A stretch of DNA of 64,000 nucleotides from Buttiauxella brennerae ATCC 51605 (lineage in GTDB: Bacteria > Pseudomonadota > Gammaproteobacteria > Enterobacterales > Enterobacteriaceae): positions 434,001 to 498,000 of the forward strand of contig NZ_LXER01000006.1 of the NCBI RefSeq assembly GCF_001654925.1. The letters run 5' to 3'. How positions within the stretch are numbered: the first letter of the stretch is position 1; each line of letters begins with the position of its first letter. Positions 44,729-53,115 of this stretch are shown piece by piece. Below the pieces are notes generated by a model. It worked only from the letters and a program-made list of their open reading frames with translations, was not told the origin of the DNA and did no database searches. A program made the translations under genes and the position numbers.

Positions 44729-45439
44729 TCATGGATCTATCCAGCTGGAGACGAGTTTGTCATCCAGTAAAGCGACATTTCCTTGTGCGACGTTGCGGCC
44801 ACGGTGAAGCAGGCAGAAACGGTCAGCCACGCGGCGAATAAACGAAAGCCGCTGTTCAACCAGTAATACCGTCAGGCCGAAATCACGGCTTAGACGCCTG
44901 ATAATATTGCTTAAGTCATTGATAAAACGCTGGCCGCTGCCTAACGTCGGTTCATCAAGAATTAACAGCTTCGGATCCGTGACCAGCGCCCGTGCCAGCG
45001 CCAGCTGTTGCTGAAGTTCGCCGGATAACTCCCCACCTCGCATATGGCGCAGGCTGTAGAGTTCAGGGAAAAGTTCATACACCATGCCTGGTATCGTCCG
45101 TGATTGTACGCGGGCTGCCAGAAGTGCTATTTGCAGGTTTTCCTCAACACTCAGTTGGGAAAAGATCCGCCTGTCCTGTGAGACATAGCTCATTCCCAGC
45201 GCGGCCCGGCCTTCAATTGGCTGGGTGAGTAAATCCTGTGGCGGGTGTCCGGCTTCCAGCCAGAACATACTGCCGCTTTGCACTGGCAAATAACCCGTTA
45301 TGCAATTAACCAGTGTTGTTTTTCCCATACCTGGTGCGCCAAGAACGCAGGTGCATTCGCCTGGCGTCAGCTCAAGATCCAGATTCCACAGAATATGGCT
45401 TTCACCATAAAACTGGTTAACAGCTCGCAGACTCAACAT
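44729..45439 (-). CDS. Orphan ABC ATPase of the LivF/UrtE type with altered signature motif
   Basis: 236-residue ATPase resembling UrtE/LivF of urea and branched-chain amino acid importers (LRAVNQFYGESHILWNLDLEL, VYELFPELYSLRHMRGGELSG, in part). Walker A GAPGMGKTT is intact, Q-loop YVSQDRRIF, Walker B LLILDEPTLG. The signature reads LSGELQQQ instead of LSGGQQQ: the second Gly, which contacts the gamma phosphate, is Glu (codon at 45017-45019) and the following Gln is Leu. ATG 45439 is preferred (AAGGAG 7 nt upstream; MLSLRAVNQFYG aligns with UrtE starts). No permease, binding protein or partner ATPase lies nearby. Possibly a regulatory or decaying protein. Confidence 0.82.
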   Translation of the reverse strand: MLSLRAVNQFYGESHILWNLDLELTPGECTCVLGAPGMGKTTLVNCITGYLPVQSGSMFWLEAGHPPQDLLTQPIEGRAALGMSYVSQDRRIFSQLSVEENLQIALLAARVQSRTIPGMVYELFPELYSLRHMRGGELSGELQQQLALARALVTDPKLLILDEPTLGSGQRFINDLSNIIRRLSRDFGLTVLLVEQRLSFIRRVADRFCLLHRGRNVAQGNVALLDDKLVSSWIDP

Positions 45440-45609
45440 CGACATTCTCCTTCTGGCAGGGGTAACAACTTTGAACGACTTTTGTAACGTGCAAACAGAC
45501 GAATAGAACTGTGCAATTCCCTTGCCATTAACCGCAACGTCCAGCAGAACATTGCAACTTTGAGAAAAGCCTCATGAAAAAGGGTGAATAAACCTTCGGC
45601 CACTACCAC
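45433..45609 (-). CDS. Possible 58-codon ORF overlapping the start of the orphan ATPase
   Basis: Minus-strand frame from GTG at 45609 to TGA at 45433, which overlaps the ATPase ATG in ATGTTGA, the kind of overlap seen in coupled genes. The peptide has a hydrophobic stretch (FLKVAMFCWTLRLMA), a basic segment (IRLFARYKSRSK) and ends ECRC. No family recognised. It has only a weak AGG before the GTG, several rare codons, and may be chance; internal ATGs (codon 20 or 28) are alternatives. Confidence 0.35.
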   Translation of the reverse strand: MVVAEGLFTLFHEAFLKVAMFCWTLRLMARELHSSIRLFARYKSRSKLLPLPEGECRC

Positions 45610-46255
45610 TCAAAAAACCTGCTGCACTTTGTCAGTGCCTGGCGCTTTCTGGGTTTGGTGCAATGTGGCGCTGTTGCCCCATACAAATGCGTGTTTCGTG
45701 AGCAGGATCATAAGAAATCATCGGCTCCCTGGTGGCAAAAAAGAGCCAAAAAAAATAACGAAAAATTTTTTTAGGGCCTGGCACAGGGAAAATGGGGTTT
45801 TTTGCGGTGTGCGCCGCGAAAGGGCTGAGAGCAGTTATCCACTATTCCTGTGGATAACCATGTGCATTAGAGTTAGAAAACTTGCGGTAAGCGAGAGCGG
45901 GCGCGGCTTGCGCATGAATTGGCGTTAAACCAGACTTTTCGGAATAAGTGTTAAAAATTAATGAGTTGAATAAAATCAATCGGTGCAATAAAAGTGCCAC
46001 AGATGTTCCTTACGCTTTTATGACACTGCTTGACAAATGTTAAAAGGTAAAAAAATCTGGGGATAACCATTTTGGTCAGCTGAAATATCTGATAGCTGGT
46101 TATTTTACCGGCAAACCAGACGGTAAAGTGGCGAAGTATCATAAACGCAACGGCAAGGAACTGGTTTTTCATCCAGTATCTTTTTCTGGCAAAATTTCCT
46201 GTGCCGAGTAAAATTATCCTCCGGCCCGCTCGTTTCTTCATCAGGTAGCCTCTTC
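45610..46255. promoter_or_regulatory. uvrB upstream region with inverted DnaA boxes
   Basis: About 650 bp with no convincing gene. TTATCCACT (45835-45843) and TGTGGATAA (45849-45857) form an inverted pair of DnaA boxes 5 bp apart, one perfect and one with a single mismatch; a third box with one mismatch (TGGGGATAA) is at 46058-46066. DnaA boxes upstream of uvrB are known in E. coli. A 114-codon plus-strand ORF (45584-45928) looks non-coding. The LexA box is listed separately. Confidence 0.65.
46161..46176. promoter_or_regulatory. LexA (SOS) box of uvrB
   Basis: CTG-GTTTTTCATC-CAG has the invariant CTG-N10-CAG spacing, in the context AACTGGTTTTTCATCCAGTA, very close to the E. coli uvrB SOS box. 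It lies about 80 bp before the start codon. DNA damage would derepress uvrB here. Confidence 0.92.
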
Positions 46256-48271
46256 ATGAGTAAAGCGTTCAAATTAAATTCAGCTTTTAAACCTTCTGGC
46301 GACCAGCCAGAGGCCATTCGTCGCCTTAAAGAAGGTCTGGAAGATGGGCTTGCCCATCAGACTTTATTGGGTGTGACGGGCTCTGGTAAAACCTTTACCG
46401 TGGCAAATGTAATTGCTGATTTACAACGCCCCACTATGGTGCTGGCTCCTAACAAAACGCTGGCCGCGCAGTTGTATGGCGAGATGAAAGAGTTCTTTCC
46501 AGATAACGCCGTTGAGTTCTTTGTCTCTTATTACGACTACTATCAGCCGGAAGCCTACGTTCCGAGTTCTGATACGTTTATCGAAAAGGACTCTTCGGTT
46601 AACGAACATATTGAGCAGATGCGTTTGTCGGCGACCAAAGCGTTGCTGGAGCGGCGGGATGTGATTGTGGTGGCGTCGGTGTCGGCAATTTACGGCCTGG
46701 GCGACCCGGATTTATATCTGAAGATGATGCTTCACCTGACCAAAGGGATGATCATCGATCAGCGTTCAATAATACGTCGCCTGACTGAGCTGCAATATAC
46801 CCGCAACGACCAGGCATTCCAGCGTGGTACTTTCCGCGTGCGCGGTGAAGTGGTTGATATCTTCCCGGCCGAGTCGGACGACCTCGCCTTACGCGTTGAG
46901 CTGTTCGATGAAGAAGTCGAACGTCTATCGCTGTTTGACCCGCTGACCGGGCAAGTTGACCAGGCTATCCAGCGTTTCACGGTCTACCCAAAATCGCATT
47001 ACGTCACACCGCGTGAACGAATTCTGCAAGCCATGGAAGAGATCAAAGTTGAGCTGGCAGATCGTAGGAAAGTGCTGTTGGCGAATAACAAATTGCTTGA
47101 GGAGCAACGCCTCTCGCAACGCACCCAGTTTGATTTAGAGATGATGAACGAGCTGGGATACTGTTCTGGTGTCGAAAACTATTCACGGTTCCTTTCCGGG
47201 CGTGGTCCTGGCGAGCCACCGCCAACGCTTTTTGATTATCTGCCGGCAGATGGTTTGCTGATTGTTGACGAATCCCACGTGACGATTCCGCAAATCGGCG
47301 GCATGTACAAAGGTGACCGTTCGCGCAAAGAAACACTGGTGGAGTATGGCTTCCGTTTGCCATCAGCACTTGATAACCGCCCGCTGAGGTTTGAAGAGTT
47401 TGAAGCGCTGGCACCGCAAACAATTTATGTTTCGGCAACACCAAGCCATTACGAGCTTGAGAAATCGGGCGGCGATGTTGTCGATCAGGTCGTCAGGCCA
47501 ACCGGCTTATTAGACCCGATTATCGAAGTTCGCCCAGTCGGTACTCAGGTTGACGATCTGCTTTCTGAGATTCGCAAACGCGTTGAGGTTAACGAACGCG
47601 TGCTGGTCACCACGCTTACCAAGCGCATGGCTGAAGACTTAACCGAATATCTCGAAGAGCACGGCGAGCGGGTGCGTTACCTGCACTCTGATATCGATAC
47701 CGTCGAGCGTATGGAAATCATTCGTGATTTGCGCCTTGGCGAGTTCGACGTGCTGGTGGGCATCAACTTGCTGCGTGAAGGGTTGGATATGCCTGAAGTG
47801 TCGCTGGTGGCGATTCTGGATGCCGATAAAGAGGGCTTCCTGCGCTCCGAGCGTTCACTGATTCAGACCATTGGCCGCGCGGCACGTAATATCAACGGTA
47901 AAGCGATTTTATATGGCGACAAAATCACACCATCAATGGCGAAAGCGATTGGTGAAACGGAGCGTCGTCGTGAGAAACAACAGCGTTACAACGAAGAAAA
48001 TGGGATTACGCCGCAAGGGTTGAACAAAAAAGTCGTCGATGTCCTTCAGCTTGGTGAAGGAATGGCGAAAACGAAAGGCCGGATGAAAAGCAAAGCGCGC
48101 AGCGTGATTGAAGATGATGAAATCATCCTGACGCCAAAAGCCTTGCAGCAGAAAATTCACCAGCTGGAAGGGAAGATGCTGGAGCATGCGCAAAACCTGG
48201 AATTTGAAGAGGCGGCGCAGATCCGTGATCAGCTTCATCAACTGCGTCAATTGTTTATCGCGACGTCGTAA
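46256..48271 (+). CDS. uvrB: Excinuclease ABC subunit B (UvrB)
   Basis: 671-residue helicase-like subunit of nucleotide excision repair, damage verification and loading of UvrC. Walker [11 protein letters not shown] near residue 40, the beta-hairpin with [25 protein letters not shown]-like [18 protein letters not shown], motif [11 protein letters not shown], and the C-terminal UVR domain ([22 protein letters not shown]) that binds UvrC. 673 aa in E. coli. ATG at 46256 aligns [21 protein letters not shown]. Confidence 0.98.
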   Translation: MSKAFKLNSAFKPSGDQPEAIRRLKEGLEDGLAHQTLLGVTGSGKTFTVANVIADLQRPTMVLAPNKTLAAQLYGEMKEFFPDNAVEFFVSYYDYYQPEAYVPSSDTFIEKDSSVNEHIEQMRLSATKALLERRDVIVVASVSAIYGLGDPDLYLKMMLHLTKGMIIDQRSIIRRLTELQYTRNDQAFQRGTFRVRGEVVDIFPAESDDLALRVELFDEEVERLSLFDPLTGQVDQAIQRFTVYPKSHYVTPRERILQAMEEIKVELADRRKVLLANNKLLEEQRLSQRTQFDLEMMNELGYCSGVENYSRFLSGRGPGEPPPTLFDYLPADGLLIVDESHVTIPQIGGMYKGDRSRKETLVEYGFRLPSALDNRPLRFEEFEALAPQTIYVSATPSHYELEKSGGDVVDQVVRPTGLLDPIIEVRPVGTQVDDLLSEIRKRVEVNERVLVTTLTKRMAEDLTEYLEEHGERVRYLHSDIDTVERMEIIRDLRLGEFDVLVGINLLREGLDMPEVSLVAILDADKEGFLRSERSLIQTIGRAARNINGKAILYGDKITPSMAKAIGETERRREKQQRYNEENGITPQGLNKKVVDVLQLGEGMAKTKGRMKSKARSVIEDDEIILTPKALQQKIHQLEGKMLEHAQNLEFEEAAQIRDQLHQLRQLFIATS

Positions 48272-48301
48272 AGTGTTGATGCCGCTGATGGGGTTTTATC
48301 A

Positions 48302-48328
48302 GTCGGGTTAGCGTGAGCGACACCCGAC
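48302..48328. repeat. REP element between uvrB and ybhK
   Basis: GTCGGGTTAGCGTGAGCG.. pairs with ..ACACCCGAC, a REP-type imperfect palindrome in the 70-bp gap between convergent genes, with a partial second unit (GATGCCGCTGATGGGG) just before it. Confidence 0.85.
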
Positions 48329-48341
48329 ATCAATCGATCAC

Positions 48342-49250
48342 TTATCCCAACTGCTGAAGGGCATTTTCCAGCGCCTGGCGCAGAAGGCGCCTGTCGTGGC
48401 GATAACGAACATCGCTCGCTTCCAGCGGCTCCTTAATCACTACGCGGTCCGTGATTTCCGACGTATCCACCTGCGGGCCAACGACCACGGCATCAATGAT
48501 GCGTTTCCCCACACGTTGTTCCATAATCTCCAGCGTTTGCACGAGTGACAGGTTGGCCGCCGCAGTACTTAACTCTTTCCCGAGGTTACCGATAAACACC
48601 ACCGGGGCAGGGGTCCGACGCAGCGCCTGATCCATATCTTCAAGCAGCAGTATTGGCATTAGGCTGGTGTAAAAACTACCAGGGCCAATCAGAATCAAAT
48701 CTGCTTCGGCAATAGCTTGCACCGCTTCGCGTGTGGCGTGCGCTTTTGGATACAGGGATAACTCCTGTGGCGGCGAAGAAAGCTGGTCAATATTCACTTC
48801 ACCATAAATAAAATGGCCGTCAGCGTCTGTTGCCATCAAATCAACCGGTTGTTCAGACATCGGAATCAGAAACGCATCCACTTTTAGCAGGTTACGAATC
48901 AGGTTGATGGCTTCTAAAGGCCGCACGCTCAGGTGATCTAACGCCTTTAACATCAAGTTTCCGAGGTTATGGCCGGAAAGTTCACCATTACCACCAAAAC
49001 GATACTCAAACATGGCTGAAGCAACGCTTTGTTCAGTAATTAACTGATTTAAACAGTTGCGCATATCACCCCAGGCGATCCCCCCTTCGGAGCGACGAAT
49101 ACGCCCTGTGGAACCGCCGTTATCGGTGGTGGTGACAATACCGGTTAAACGTGAACCCAAAGAGGAGAGGGACGACATGACCCTTCCCAGACCGTGCCCG
49201 CCGCCGAGAGCGACTACCCGATCCAAATCCGCAAACGTACGATTGCGCAT
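48342..49250 (-). CDS. ybhK: YvcK/CofD-like protein YbhK (gluconeogenesis factor family)
   Basis: 302 residues, equal to E. coli. It has the CofD/YvcK nucleotide-binding fold: [17 protein letters not shown] near residue 12, [42 protein letters not shown], and [18 protein letters not shown]. In Bacillus, YvcK binds UDP-sugars and affects carbon use and cell shape; role in enterobacteria unclear. The ATG at 49250 ([10 protein letters not shown]) has AGGAA upstream and matches the family; a longer in-frame start is rejected. Divergent from moaA. Confidence 0.93.
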   Translation of the reverse strand: MRNRTFADLDRVVALGGGHGLGRVMSSLSSLGSRLTGIVTTTDNGGSTGRIRRSEGGIAWGDMRNCLNQLITEQSVASAMFEYRFGGNGELSGHNLGNLMLKALDHLSVRPLEAINLIRNLLKVDAFLIPMSEQPVDLMATDADGHFIYGEVNIDQLSSPPQELSLYPKAHATREAVQAIAEADLILIGPGSFYTSLMPILLLEDMDQALRRTPAPVVFIGNLGKELSTAAANLSLVQTLEIMEQRVGKRIIDAVVVGPQVDTSEITDRVVIKEPLEASDVRYRHDRRLLRQALENALQQLG

Positions 49251-49325
49251 AACTATTCCTAATGACGAACTATCGAAATAAGGTAGCGTAAAAGATCTCA
49301 AAATACGATTAAGCCTCGGACCTTA

Positions 49326-49339
49326 ATGATGTATATCAA
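49326..49339. promoter_or_regulatory. Candidate FNR site upstream of moaA
   Basis: ATGAT-GTAT-ATCAA matches the FNR consensus TTGAT-N4-ATCAA except for the first base. Anaerobic activation of moaABCDE by FNR is reported for E. coli; position about 250 bp before the ATG, consistent with the promoter lying upstream of the long riboswitch leader. Confidence 0.6.
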
Positions 49340-49388
49340 AGCAAAAGCTTGCTTTTCGCGTAGTCTGTGGCGAAATTGAACGATTAGT

Positions 49389-49414
49389 TCGTTATGTGTG
49401 TATTTATATAACGA
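49389..49414. promoter_or_regulatory. ModE-type operator upstream of moaA
   Basis: 26-bp palindrome with arms TCGTTAT and ATAACGA, the same arms and spacing as the modA site at 31414-31439. ModE-molybdate activates moaA in E. coli, and the site lies upstream of the riboswitch leader here. Confidence 0.86.
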
Positions 49415-49463
49415 AAGCTGTTATGGCAGTTAACGCCGTCACGCGCTACTATCGCTTATCGCT

Positions 49464-49570
49464 CTAAAACACTAAGCCTCTGGACCTAAGTCGAAAGATA
49501 CGGTGCTTTGGCCGTGACCTTGAGTCACCAGGGTGCAGAAAGAAATGCCTGCATCTCCCGTATTTGGAAG
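49464..49570 (+). promoter_or_regulatory. Molybdenum-cofactor (Moco) riboswitch
   Basis: The moaA 5' leader retains landmarks of the E. coli Moco RNA: ACTAAGCCTCTGGACC near 49471, ATACGGTGCTTTGGCCGTGA at 49498-49517, and CTCCCGTAT.. before the SD. Pairings visible: ATACGG (49498-49503) with CCGTAT (49558-49563), GTGAC (49514-49518) with GTCAC (49524-49528), TGCAG with CTGCA (49534-49538/49549-49553). Base changes relative to E. coli in stems look compensatory. It overlaps the SD (GGAAGG), so ligand binding would block translation. Confidence 0.88.
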
Positions 49571-49576
49571 GTGTAC

Positions 49577-50566
49577 ATGGCTACCCAACTTACCGATGCT
49601 TACGCTCGTAAGTTTTTTTACCTGCGTCTGTCAATTACCGACGTTTGCAATTTCCGTTGCAACTATTGCCTGCCTGATGGCTACAAGCCTCATGGTGTGG
49701 CGAACAAAAGTTTCCTCAACGTCGATGAAATTCGCCGCGTTACGCGTGCATTTGCGGCCCTCGGTACTGAAAAGGTACGACTGACGGGCGGCGAACCCTC
49801 TTTGCGTAAAGACTTCACCGATATTATCGCCGCCGTGCGCGAAAACCCCGGTATTCGCCAGATTGCGATGACCACCAATGGTTATCGCCTTGCGCGTGAT
49901 ATTCAGCAGTGGCGTGATGCCGGGCTGACTGCGGTGAATGTTAGCGTCGATAGCCTCGATGCCCGCCAGTTTCACGCCATTACCGGGCAGGATAAATTCC
50001 GCCAGGTAATGGACGGTATTGATGCCGCTTTCACCGCCGGTTTTGAGCGTGTGAAAGTCAATACTGTGCTGATGCGCGATGTGAACCATCACGAACTCGA
50101 CACCTTCCTTGTATGGATCAAAACTCGTCCAATCCAGCTGCGTTTTATTGAGCTAATGGAAACTGGCGACGGTGGCGATCTGTTCCGCAAACACCATATT
50201 TCCGGCAAAACCATTCGCGACCAGTTACTGGCTCGCGGCTGGGTTCACCAGCTACGCAGCCGCAGCGATGGGCCAGCGCAGGTCTTTTGCCACCCGGATT
50301 ACCAGGGTGAAATTGGCCTTATCATGCCGTATGAAAAAGACTTCTGTGCCAGCTGCAACCGCCTGCGCGTGTCGTCGGTCGGCAACCTGCATCTGTGTTT
50401 GTTTGGTGAGCAGGGCATCTCCCTGCGAGATCTCTTAGCGGATGACGGGCAAATCGACGAGCTTGAGGCGCGTATCGCTGAAGCTTTAACGCACAAGAAA
50501 CAGACCCATTTCCTGCATGACGGTGAAACCGGCATTACGCAGAATCTGTCGTATATCGGCGGCTAA
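49577..50566 (+). CDS. moaA: GTP 3',8-cyclase MoaA
   Basis: 329-residue radical SAM enzyme catalysing the first step of molybdenum cofactor synthesis. N-terminal cluster CNFRCNYC within [25 protein letters not shown], and the C-terminal [4Fe-4S] motif [18 protein letters not shown]. It ends in YIGG, the C-terminal GG tail required for activity. The ATG at 49577 ([17 protein letters not shown]) has GGAAGG upstream; an extended ORF start 23 codons earlier lies within the riboswitch and is rejected. Confidence 0.97.
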   Translation: MATQLTDAYARKFFYLRLSITDVCNFRCNYCLPDGYKPHGVANKSFLNVDEIRRVTRAFAALGTEKVRLTGGEPSLRKDFTDIIAAVRENPGIRQIAMTTNGYRLARDIQQWRDAGLTAVNVSVDSLDARQFHAITGQDKFRQVMDGIDAAFTAGFERVKVNTVLMRDVNHHELDTFLVWIKTRPIQLRFIELMETGDGGDLFRKHHISGKTIRDQLLARGWVHQLRSRSDGPAQVFCHPDYQGEIGLIMPYEKDFCASCNRLRVSSVGNLHLCLFGEQGISLRDLLADDGQIDELEARIAEALTHKKQTHFLHDGETGITQNLSYIGG

Positions 50567-50612
50567 AACCCGCTGTATCCCAATGATTTTGGGTATAAAA
50601 AGGAAGATAACA

Positions 50613-51125
50613 ATGAGCCAGATTAGTAGCGAATTTGTCCCGGTACATATTGCCATTCTGACCGTCTCAAGCCGCCGGGGTGAAGAAGACGATACCTCCG
50701 GCCACTATCTGCGTGAAGCGGCAACAGAAGCGGGGCACCACGTGGTTGCCAAAGCGATTGTGAAAGAAAATCGCTACGCTATCCGCGCTCAGGTGTCCCA
50801 ATGGATTGCTGACGATAACGTGCAGGTGGTGTTAATTAATGGCGGCACGGGTTTTACTGATGGCGACCAGGCACCAGAAGCATTGTTGCCCCTGTTTGAC
50901 CGTGAAATCGAAGGCTTTGGTGAAGTGTTCCGCATGCTCTCTTTTGAAGAAATCGGCACCTCAACGCTGCAATCGCGCGCGTTAGCGGGCATCGCCAATC
51001 GCACTTTGATTTTCGCTATGCCAGGCTCAACTAAAGCTTGCCACACCGCGTGGGAAAATATCATCCAGCCACAACTGGATGCCCGCGTGCGCCCTTGTAA
51101 TTTCCACCCCCACATCAAGAAATAA
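50613..51125 (+). CDS. moaB: Molybdopterin-adenylyltransferase-like protein MoaB
   Basis: 170 residues, same as E. coli. MogA/MoaB fold with VSSRRGEEDDTSGHYL, INGGTGFTDGDQAPEALLPLFDREIEGFGE and FAMPGSTKACHTAWENI motifs. E. coli MoaB is dispensable for cofactor synthesis despite its MPT-binding fold. ATG at 50613 follows AGGAAG; 46 bp after moaA. Confidence 0.95.
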   Translation: MSQISSEFVPVHIAILTVSSRRGEEDDTSGHYLREAATEAGHHVVAKAIVKENRYAIRAQVSQWIADDNVQVVLINGGTGFTDGDQAPEALLPLFDREIEGFGEVFRMLSFEEIGTSTLQSRALAGIANRTLIFAMPGSTKACHTAWENIIQPQLDARVRPCNFHPHIKK

Positions 51126-51128
51126 ACT

Positions 51129-51620
51129 ATGTCGCAACTGACTCATATTAATGCGCAAGGCGAAGCGCACATGGTTGATGTTTCCGCCAAAACTGAAACG
51201 GTGCGCGAAGCGCGTGCTGAGGCGTTCATCACCATGGAAGCCACAACACTTGCCATGATTATCGAAGGCAGCCACCACAAAGGTGATGTCTTTGCCACGG
51301 CGCGTATTGCCGGGATTCAGGCCGCGAAGCGCACCTGGGATTTAATTCCCCTTTGCCACCCGCTGATGCTCAGCAAAGTCGAAGTGAATTTGGCCGCCGA
51401 GCCCGAACACAACCGCGTGCGCATTGAATCCATCTGCCGACTGACCGGCAAAACCGGCGTGGAAATGGAAGCGCTGACTGCCGCATCGGTTGCCGCGTTA
51501 ACCATTTACGACATGTGCAAAGCGGTACAAAAAGACATGGTGATTGGCCCGGTGCGCCTGCTGGCGAAAAGCGGTGGGAAGTCTGGCGACTTTAAGGTTG
51601 ATAGCAAGGTGGAGCAATGA
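51129..51620 (+). CDS. moaC: Cyclic pyranopterin monophosphate synthase MoaC
   Basis: 163-residue hexameric enzyme converting the MoaA product to cPMP. Conserved [48 protein letters not shown] and KSGGKSGDF motifs hold the active-site Lys and Asp. 3 nt after moaB and overlapping moaD by 4 nt. Confidence 0.97.
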   Translation: MSQLTHINAQGEAHMVDVSAKTETVREARAEAFITMEATTLAMIIEGSHHKGDVFATARIAGIQAAKRTWDLIPLCHPLMLSKVEVNLAAEPEHNRVRIESICRLTGKTGVEMEALTAASVAALTIYDMCKAVQKDMVIGPVRLLAKSGGKSGDFKVDSKVEQ

Positions 51621-51862
51621 TTAACGTCCTGTTTTTTGCCCAGGTGCGTGAACTGGTCGATTGCGACAGTCTGCAACTGGACGCAACTTTTAACGATGTT
51701 GAGCATCTGCGCCAAAACCTGGCCGCTAAAAGCGAACGCTGGGCGCTGGCGTTAGAGTCCGGAAAATTGCTGGCAGCGGTAAACCAGACGCTGGTGAGTT
51801 TTGATCATCCGCTTAACGACGGTGATGAAGTGGCTTTCTTCCCACCGGTTACCGGAGGCTGA
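51617..51862 (+). CDS. moaD: Molybdopterin synthase small subunit MoaD
   Basis: 81-residue ubiquitin-like sulfur carrier ending PPVTGG; the C-terminal GlyGly is thiocarboxylated by MoeB and passed to cPMP. Coupled to moaC by an ATGA overlap and followed 1 nt later by moaE. Confidence 0.97.
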   Translation: MINVLFFAQVRELVDCDSLQLDATFNDVEHLRQNLAAKSERWALALESGKLLAAVNQTLVSFDHPLNDGDEVAFFPPVTGG

Positions 51863-51863
51863 A

Positions 51864-52316
51864 ATGGAAAACACCCGAATTCGTGTCAGCCCTGAGAACT
51901 TCAACGTTGGCGACGAGTACCAATGGCTTGCGCAGTGCGATGAAGACGGTGCTGTGGTGACTTTTACCGGTAAAGTGCGCAACCATAATCTTGGCGATAG
52001 CGTGAGTGCCTTAACGCTCGAACACTATCCGGGCATGACGGAAAAGGCGCTGGCAGAAATTATCGAAGAAGCACGCCAGCGCTGGCCGCTGCAACGCGTA
52101 AGCGTGATACACCGCATCGGCGAATTATGGCCTGGCGACGAAATTGTTTTCGTTGGTGTGACCGGGGCGCATCGCAGCTCTGCGTTTGAATCTGCACAAT
52201 TCATTATGGATTATCTGAAAACGCGAGCGCCATTCTGGAAGCGTGAAGCCACGGCTGACGGCGATCGCTGGGTAGAAGCGCGTGATACTGACAAACAGGC
52301 GGCAAAACGCTGGTAA
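51864..52316 (+). CDS. moaE: Molybdopterin synthase catalytic subunit MoaE
   Basis: 150-residue large subunit that forms the dithiolene in cPMP with MoaD. VVTFTGKVRNHNLGDSV, EHYPGMTEKAL, HRIGELWPGDEIVFVGV and the Lys-rich active-site YLKTRAPFWKRE are conserved. ATG 51864 lies 1 nt after the moaD stop; upstream in-frame codons belong to moaD overlap and are rejected. Confidence 0.97.
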   Translation: MENTRIRVSPENFNVGDEYQWLAQCDEDGAVVTFTGKVRNHNLGDSVSALTLEHYPGMTEKALAEIIEEARQRWPLQRVSVIHRIGELWPGDEIVFVGVTGAHRSSAFESAQFIMDYLKTRAPFWKREATADGDRWVEARDTDKQAAKRW

Positions 52317-52404
52317 CAGGCACCTTCACGCAGTTGTGTTAATCTTAAGGTACAGGCTTTCAAGCCTGAAATTCGGTCAACATAATTCACTTTAAGGAAG
52401 CATC

Positions 52405-53115
52405 ATGGATCGATTCCCACGTTCCAATGACACCATCGTGCAGCAGGCCAGAACGGGTTTGCAGGCATATATGGCACAAGTTTATGGCTGGATGACCTGC
52501 GGCCTGTTACTGACGGCATTTGTCGCCTGGTATGCGGCGAACACGCCAGCGGTGATGGAATTCGTCTTTTCCAGCAAAATTACCTTCTTTGGTTTGATCA
52601 TCGTCCAGTTGGGCCTGGTTTTTGTGCTTTCAGGCATGGTTCATAAGCTCAGCGCTGGCATGGCAACCAGCTTGTTTATGCTTTACTCGGCTCTGACTGG
52701 CCTGACGCTTTCCAGCATTTTTATCGTTTATACCTATTCATCTATCGCCAGCACATTTGTGGTGGCGGGTGGGATGTTCGGTGCGATGAGTCTTTACGGT
52801 TACACCACCAAGCGTGATTTAAGCGGTTTTGGCAATATGCTGTTTATGGCGCTGATTGGTATCGTGCTGGCATCACTGGTGAATATCTGGCTGAAAAGCT
52901 CGGCGCTGATGTGGGCTGTGACCTATATCGGCGTGGTCGTGTTTGTTGGCCTGACGGCTTACGACACCCAGAAGCTGAAAAATATCGGTGAGCAAATTGA
53001 TACCCGTGATACGCAAACCATGCGCAAGTACTCCATCCTTGGCGCACTGACGTTGTATCTCGACTTTATCAACCTGTTCCTGATGCTGTTGCGTATTTTC
53101 GGCAACCGCCGTTAA
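52405..53115 (+). CDS. ybhL: BAX inhibitor-1 family inner membrane protein YbhL
   Basis: 236-residue, seven-TM Bax inhibitor/TMBIM family protein. Sequence opens MDRFPRSNDTIVQQARTGLQAYMAQVYGWM, and the C-terminal helix has YLDFINLFLMLLRIFGNRR; the conserved Asp pair region near LTAYDTQKLKNIG is present. Function in bacteria unclear, possibly a proton-linked Ca2+ leak. SD AAGGAAGC precedes ATG. Converges with ybhN, sharing the bases TTAA as both stop codons. Confidence 0.94.
   Translation: MDRFPRSNDTIVQQARTGLQAYMAQVYGWMTCGLLLTAFVAWYAANTPAVMEFVFSSKITFFGLIIVQLGLVFVLSGMVHKLSAGMATSLFMLYSALTGLTLSSIFIVYTYSSIASTFVVAGGMFGAMSLYGYTTKRDLSGFGNMLFMALIGIVLASLVNIWLKSSALMWAVTYIGVVVFVGLTAYDTQKLKNIGEQIDTRDTQTMRKYSILGALTLYLDFINLFLMLLRIFGNRR

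Noticed and set aside
45780..45800. Poly-A and poly-T tracts near 45745-45800 as a terminator
   Set aside because: The A and T runs are not joined to a GC-rich stem in either orientation.
45584..45928. 114-codon plus-strand ORF upstream of uvrB
   Set aside because: Cys- and Arg-rich without a pattern, no SD, runs through the DnaA-box region that looks regulatory.
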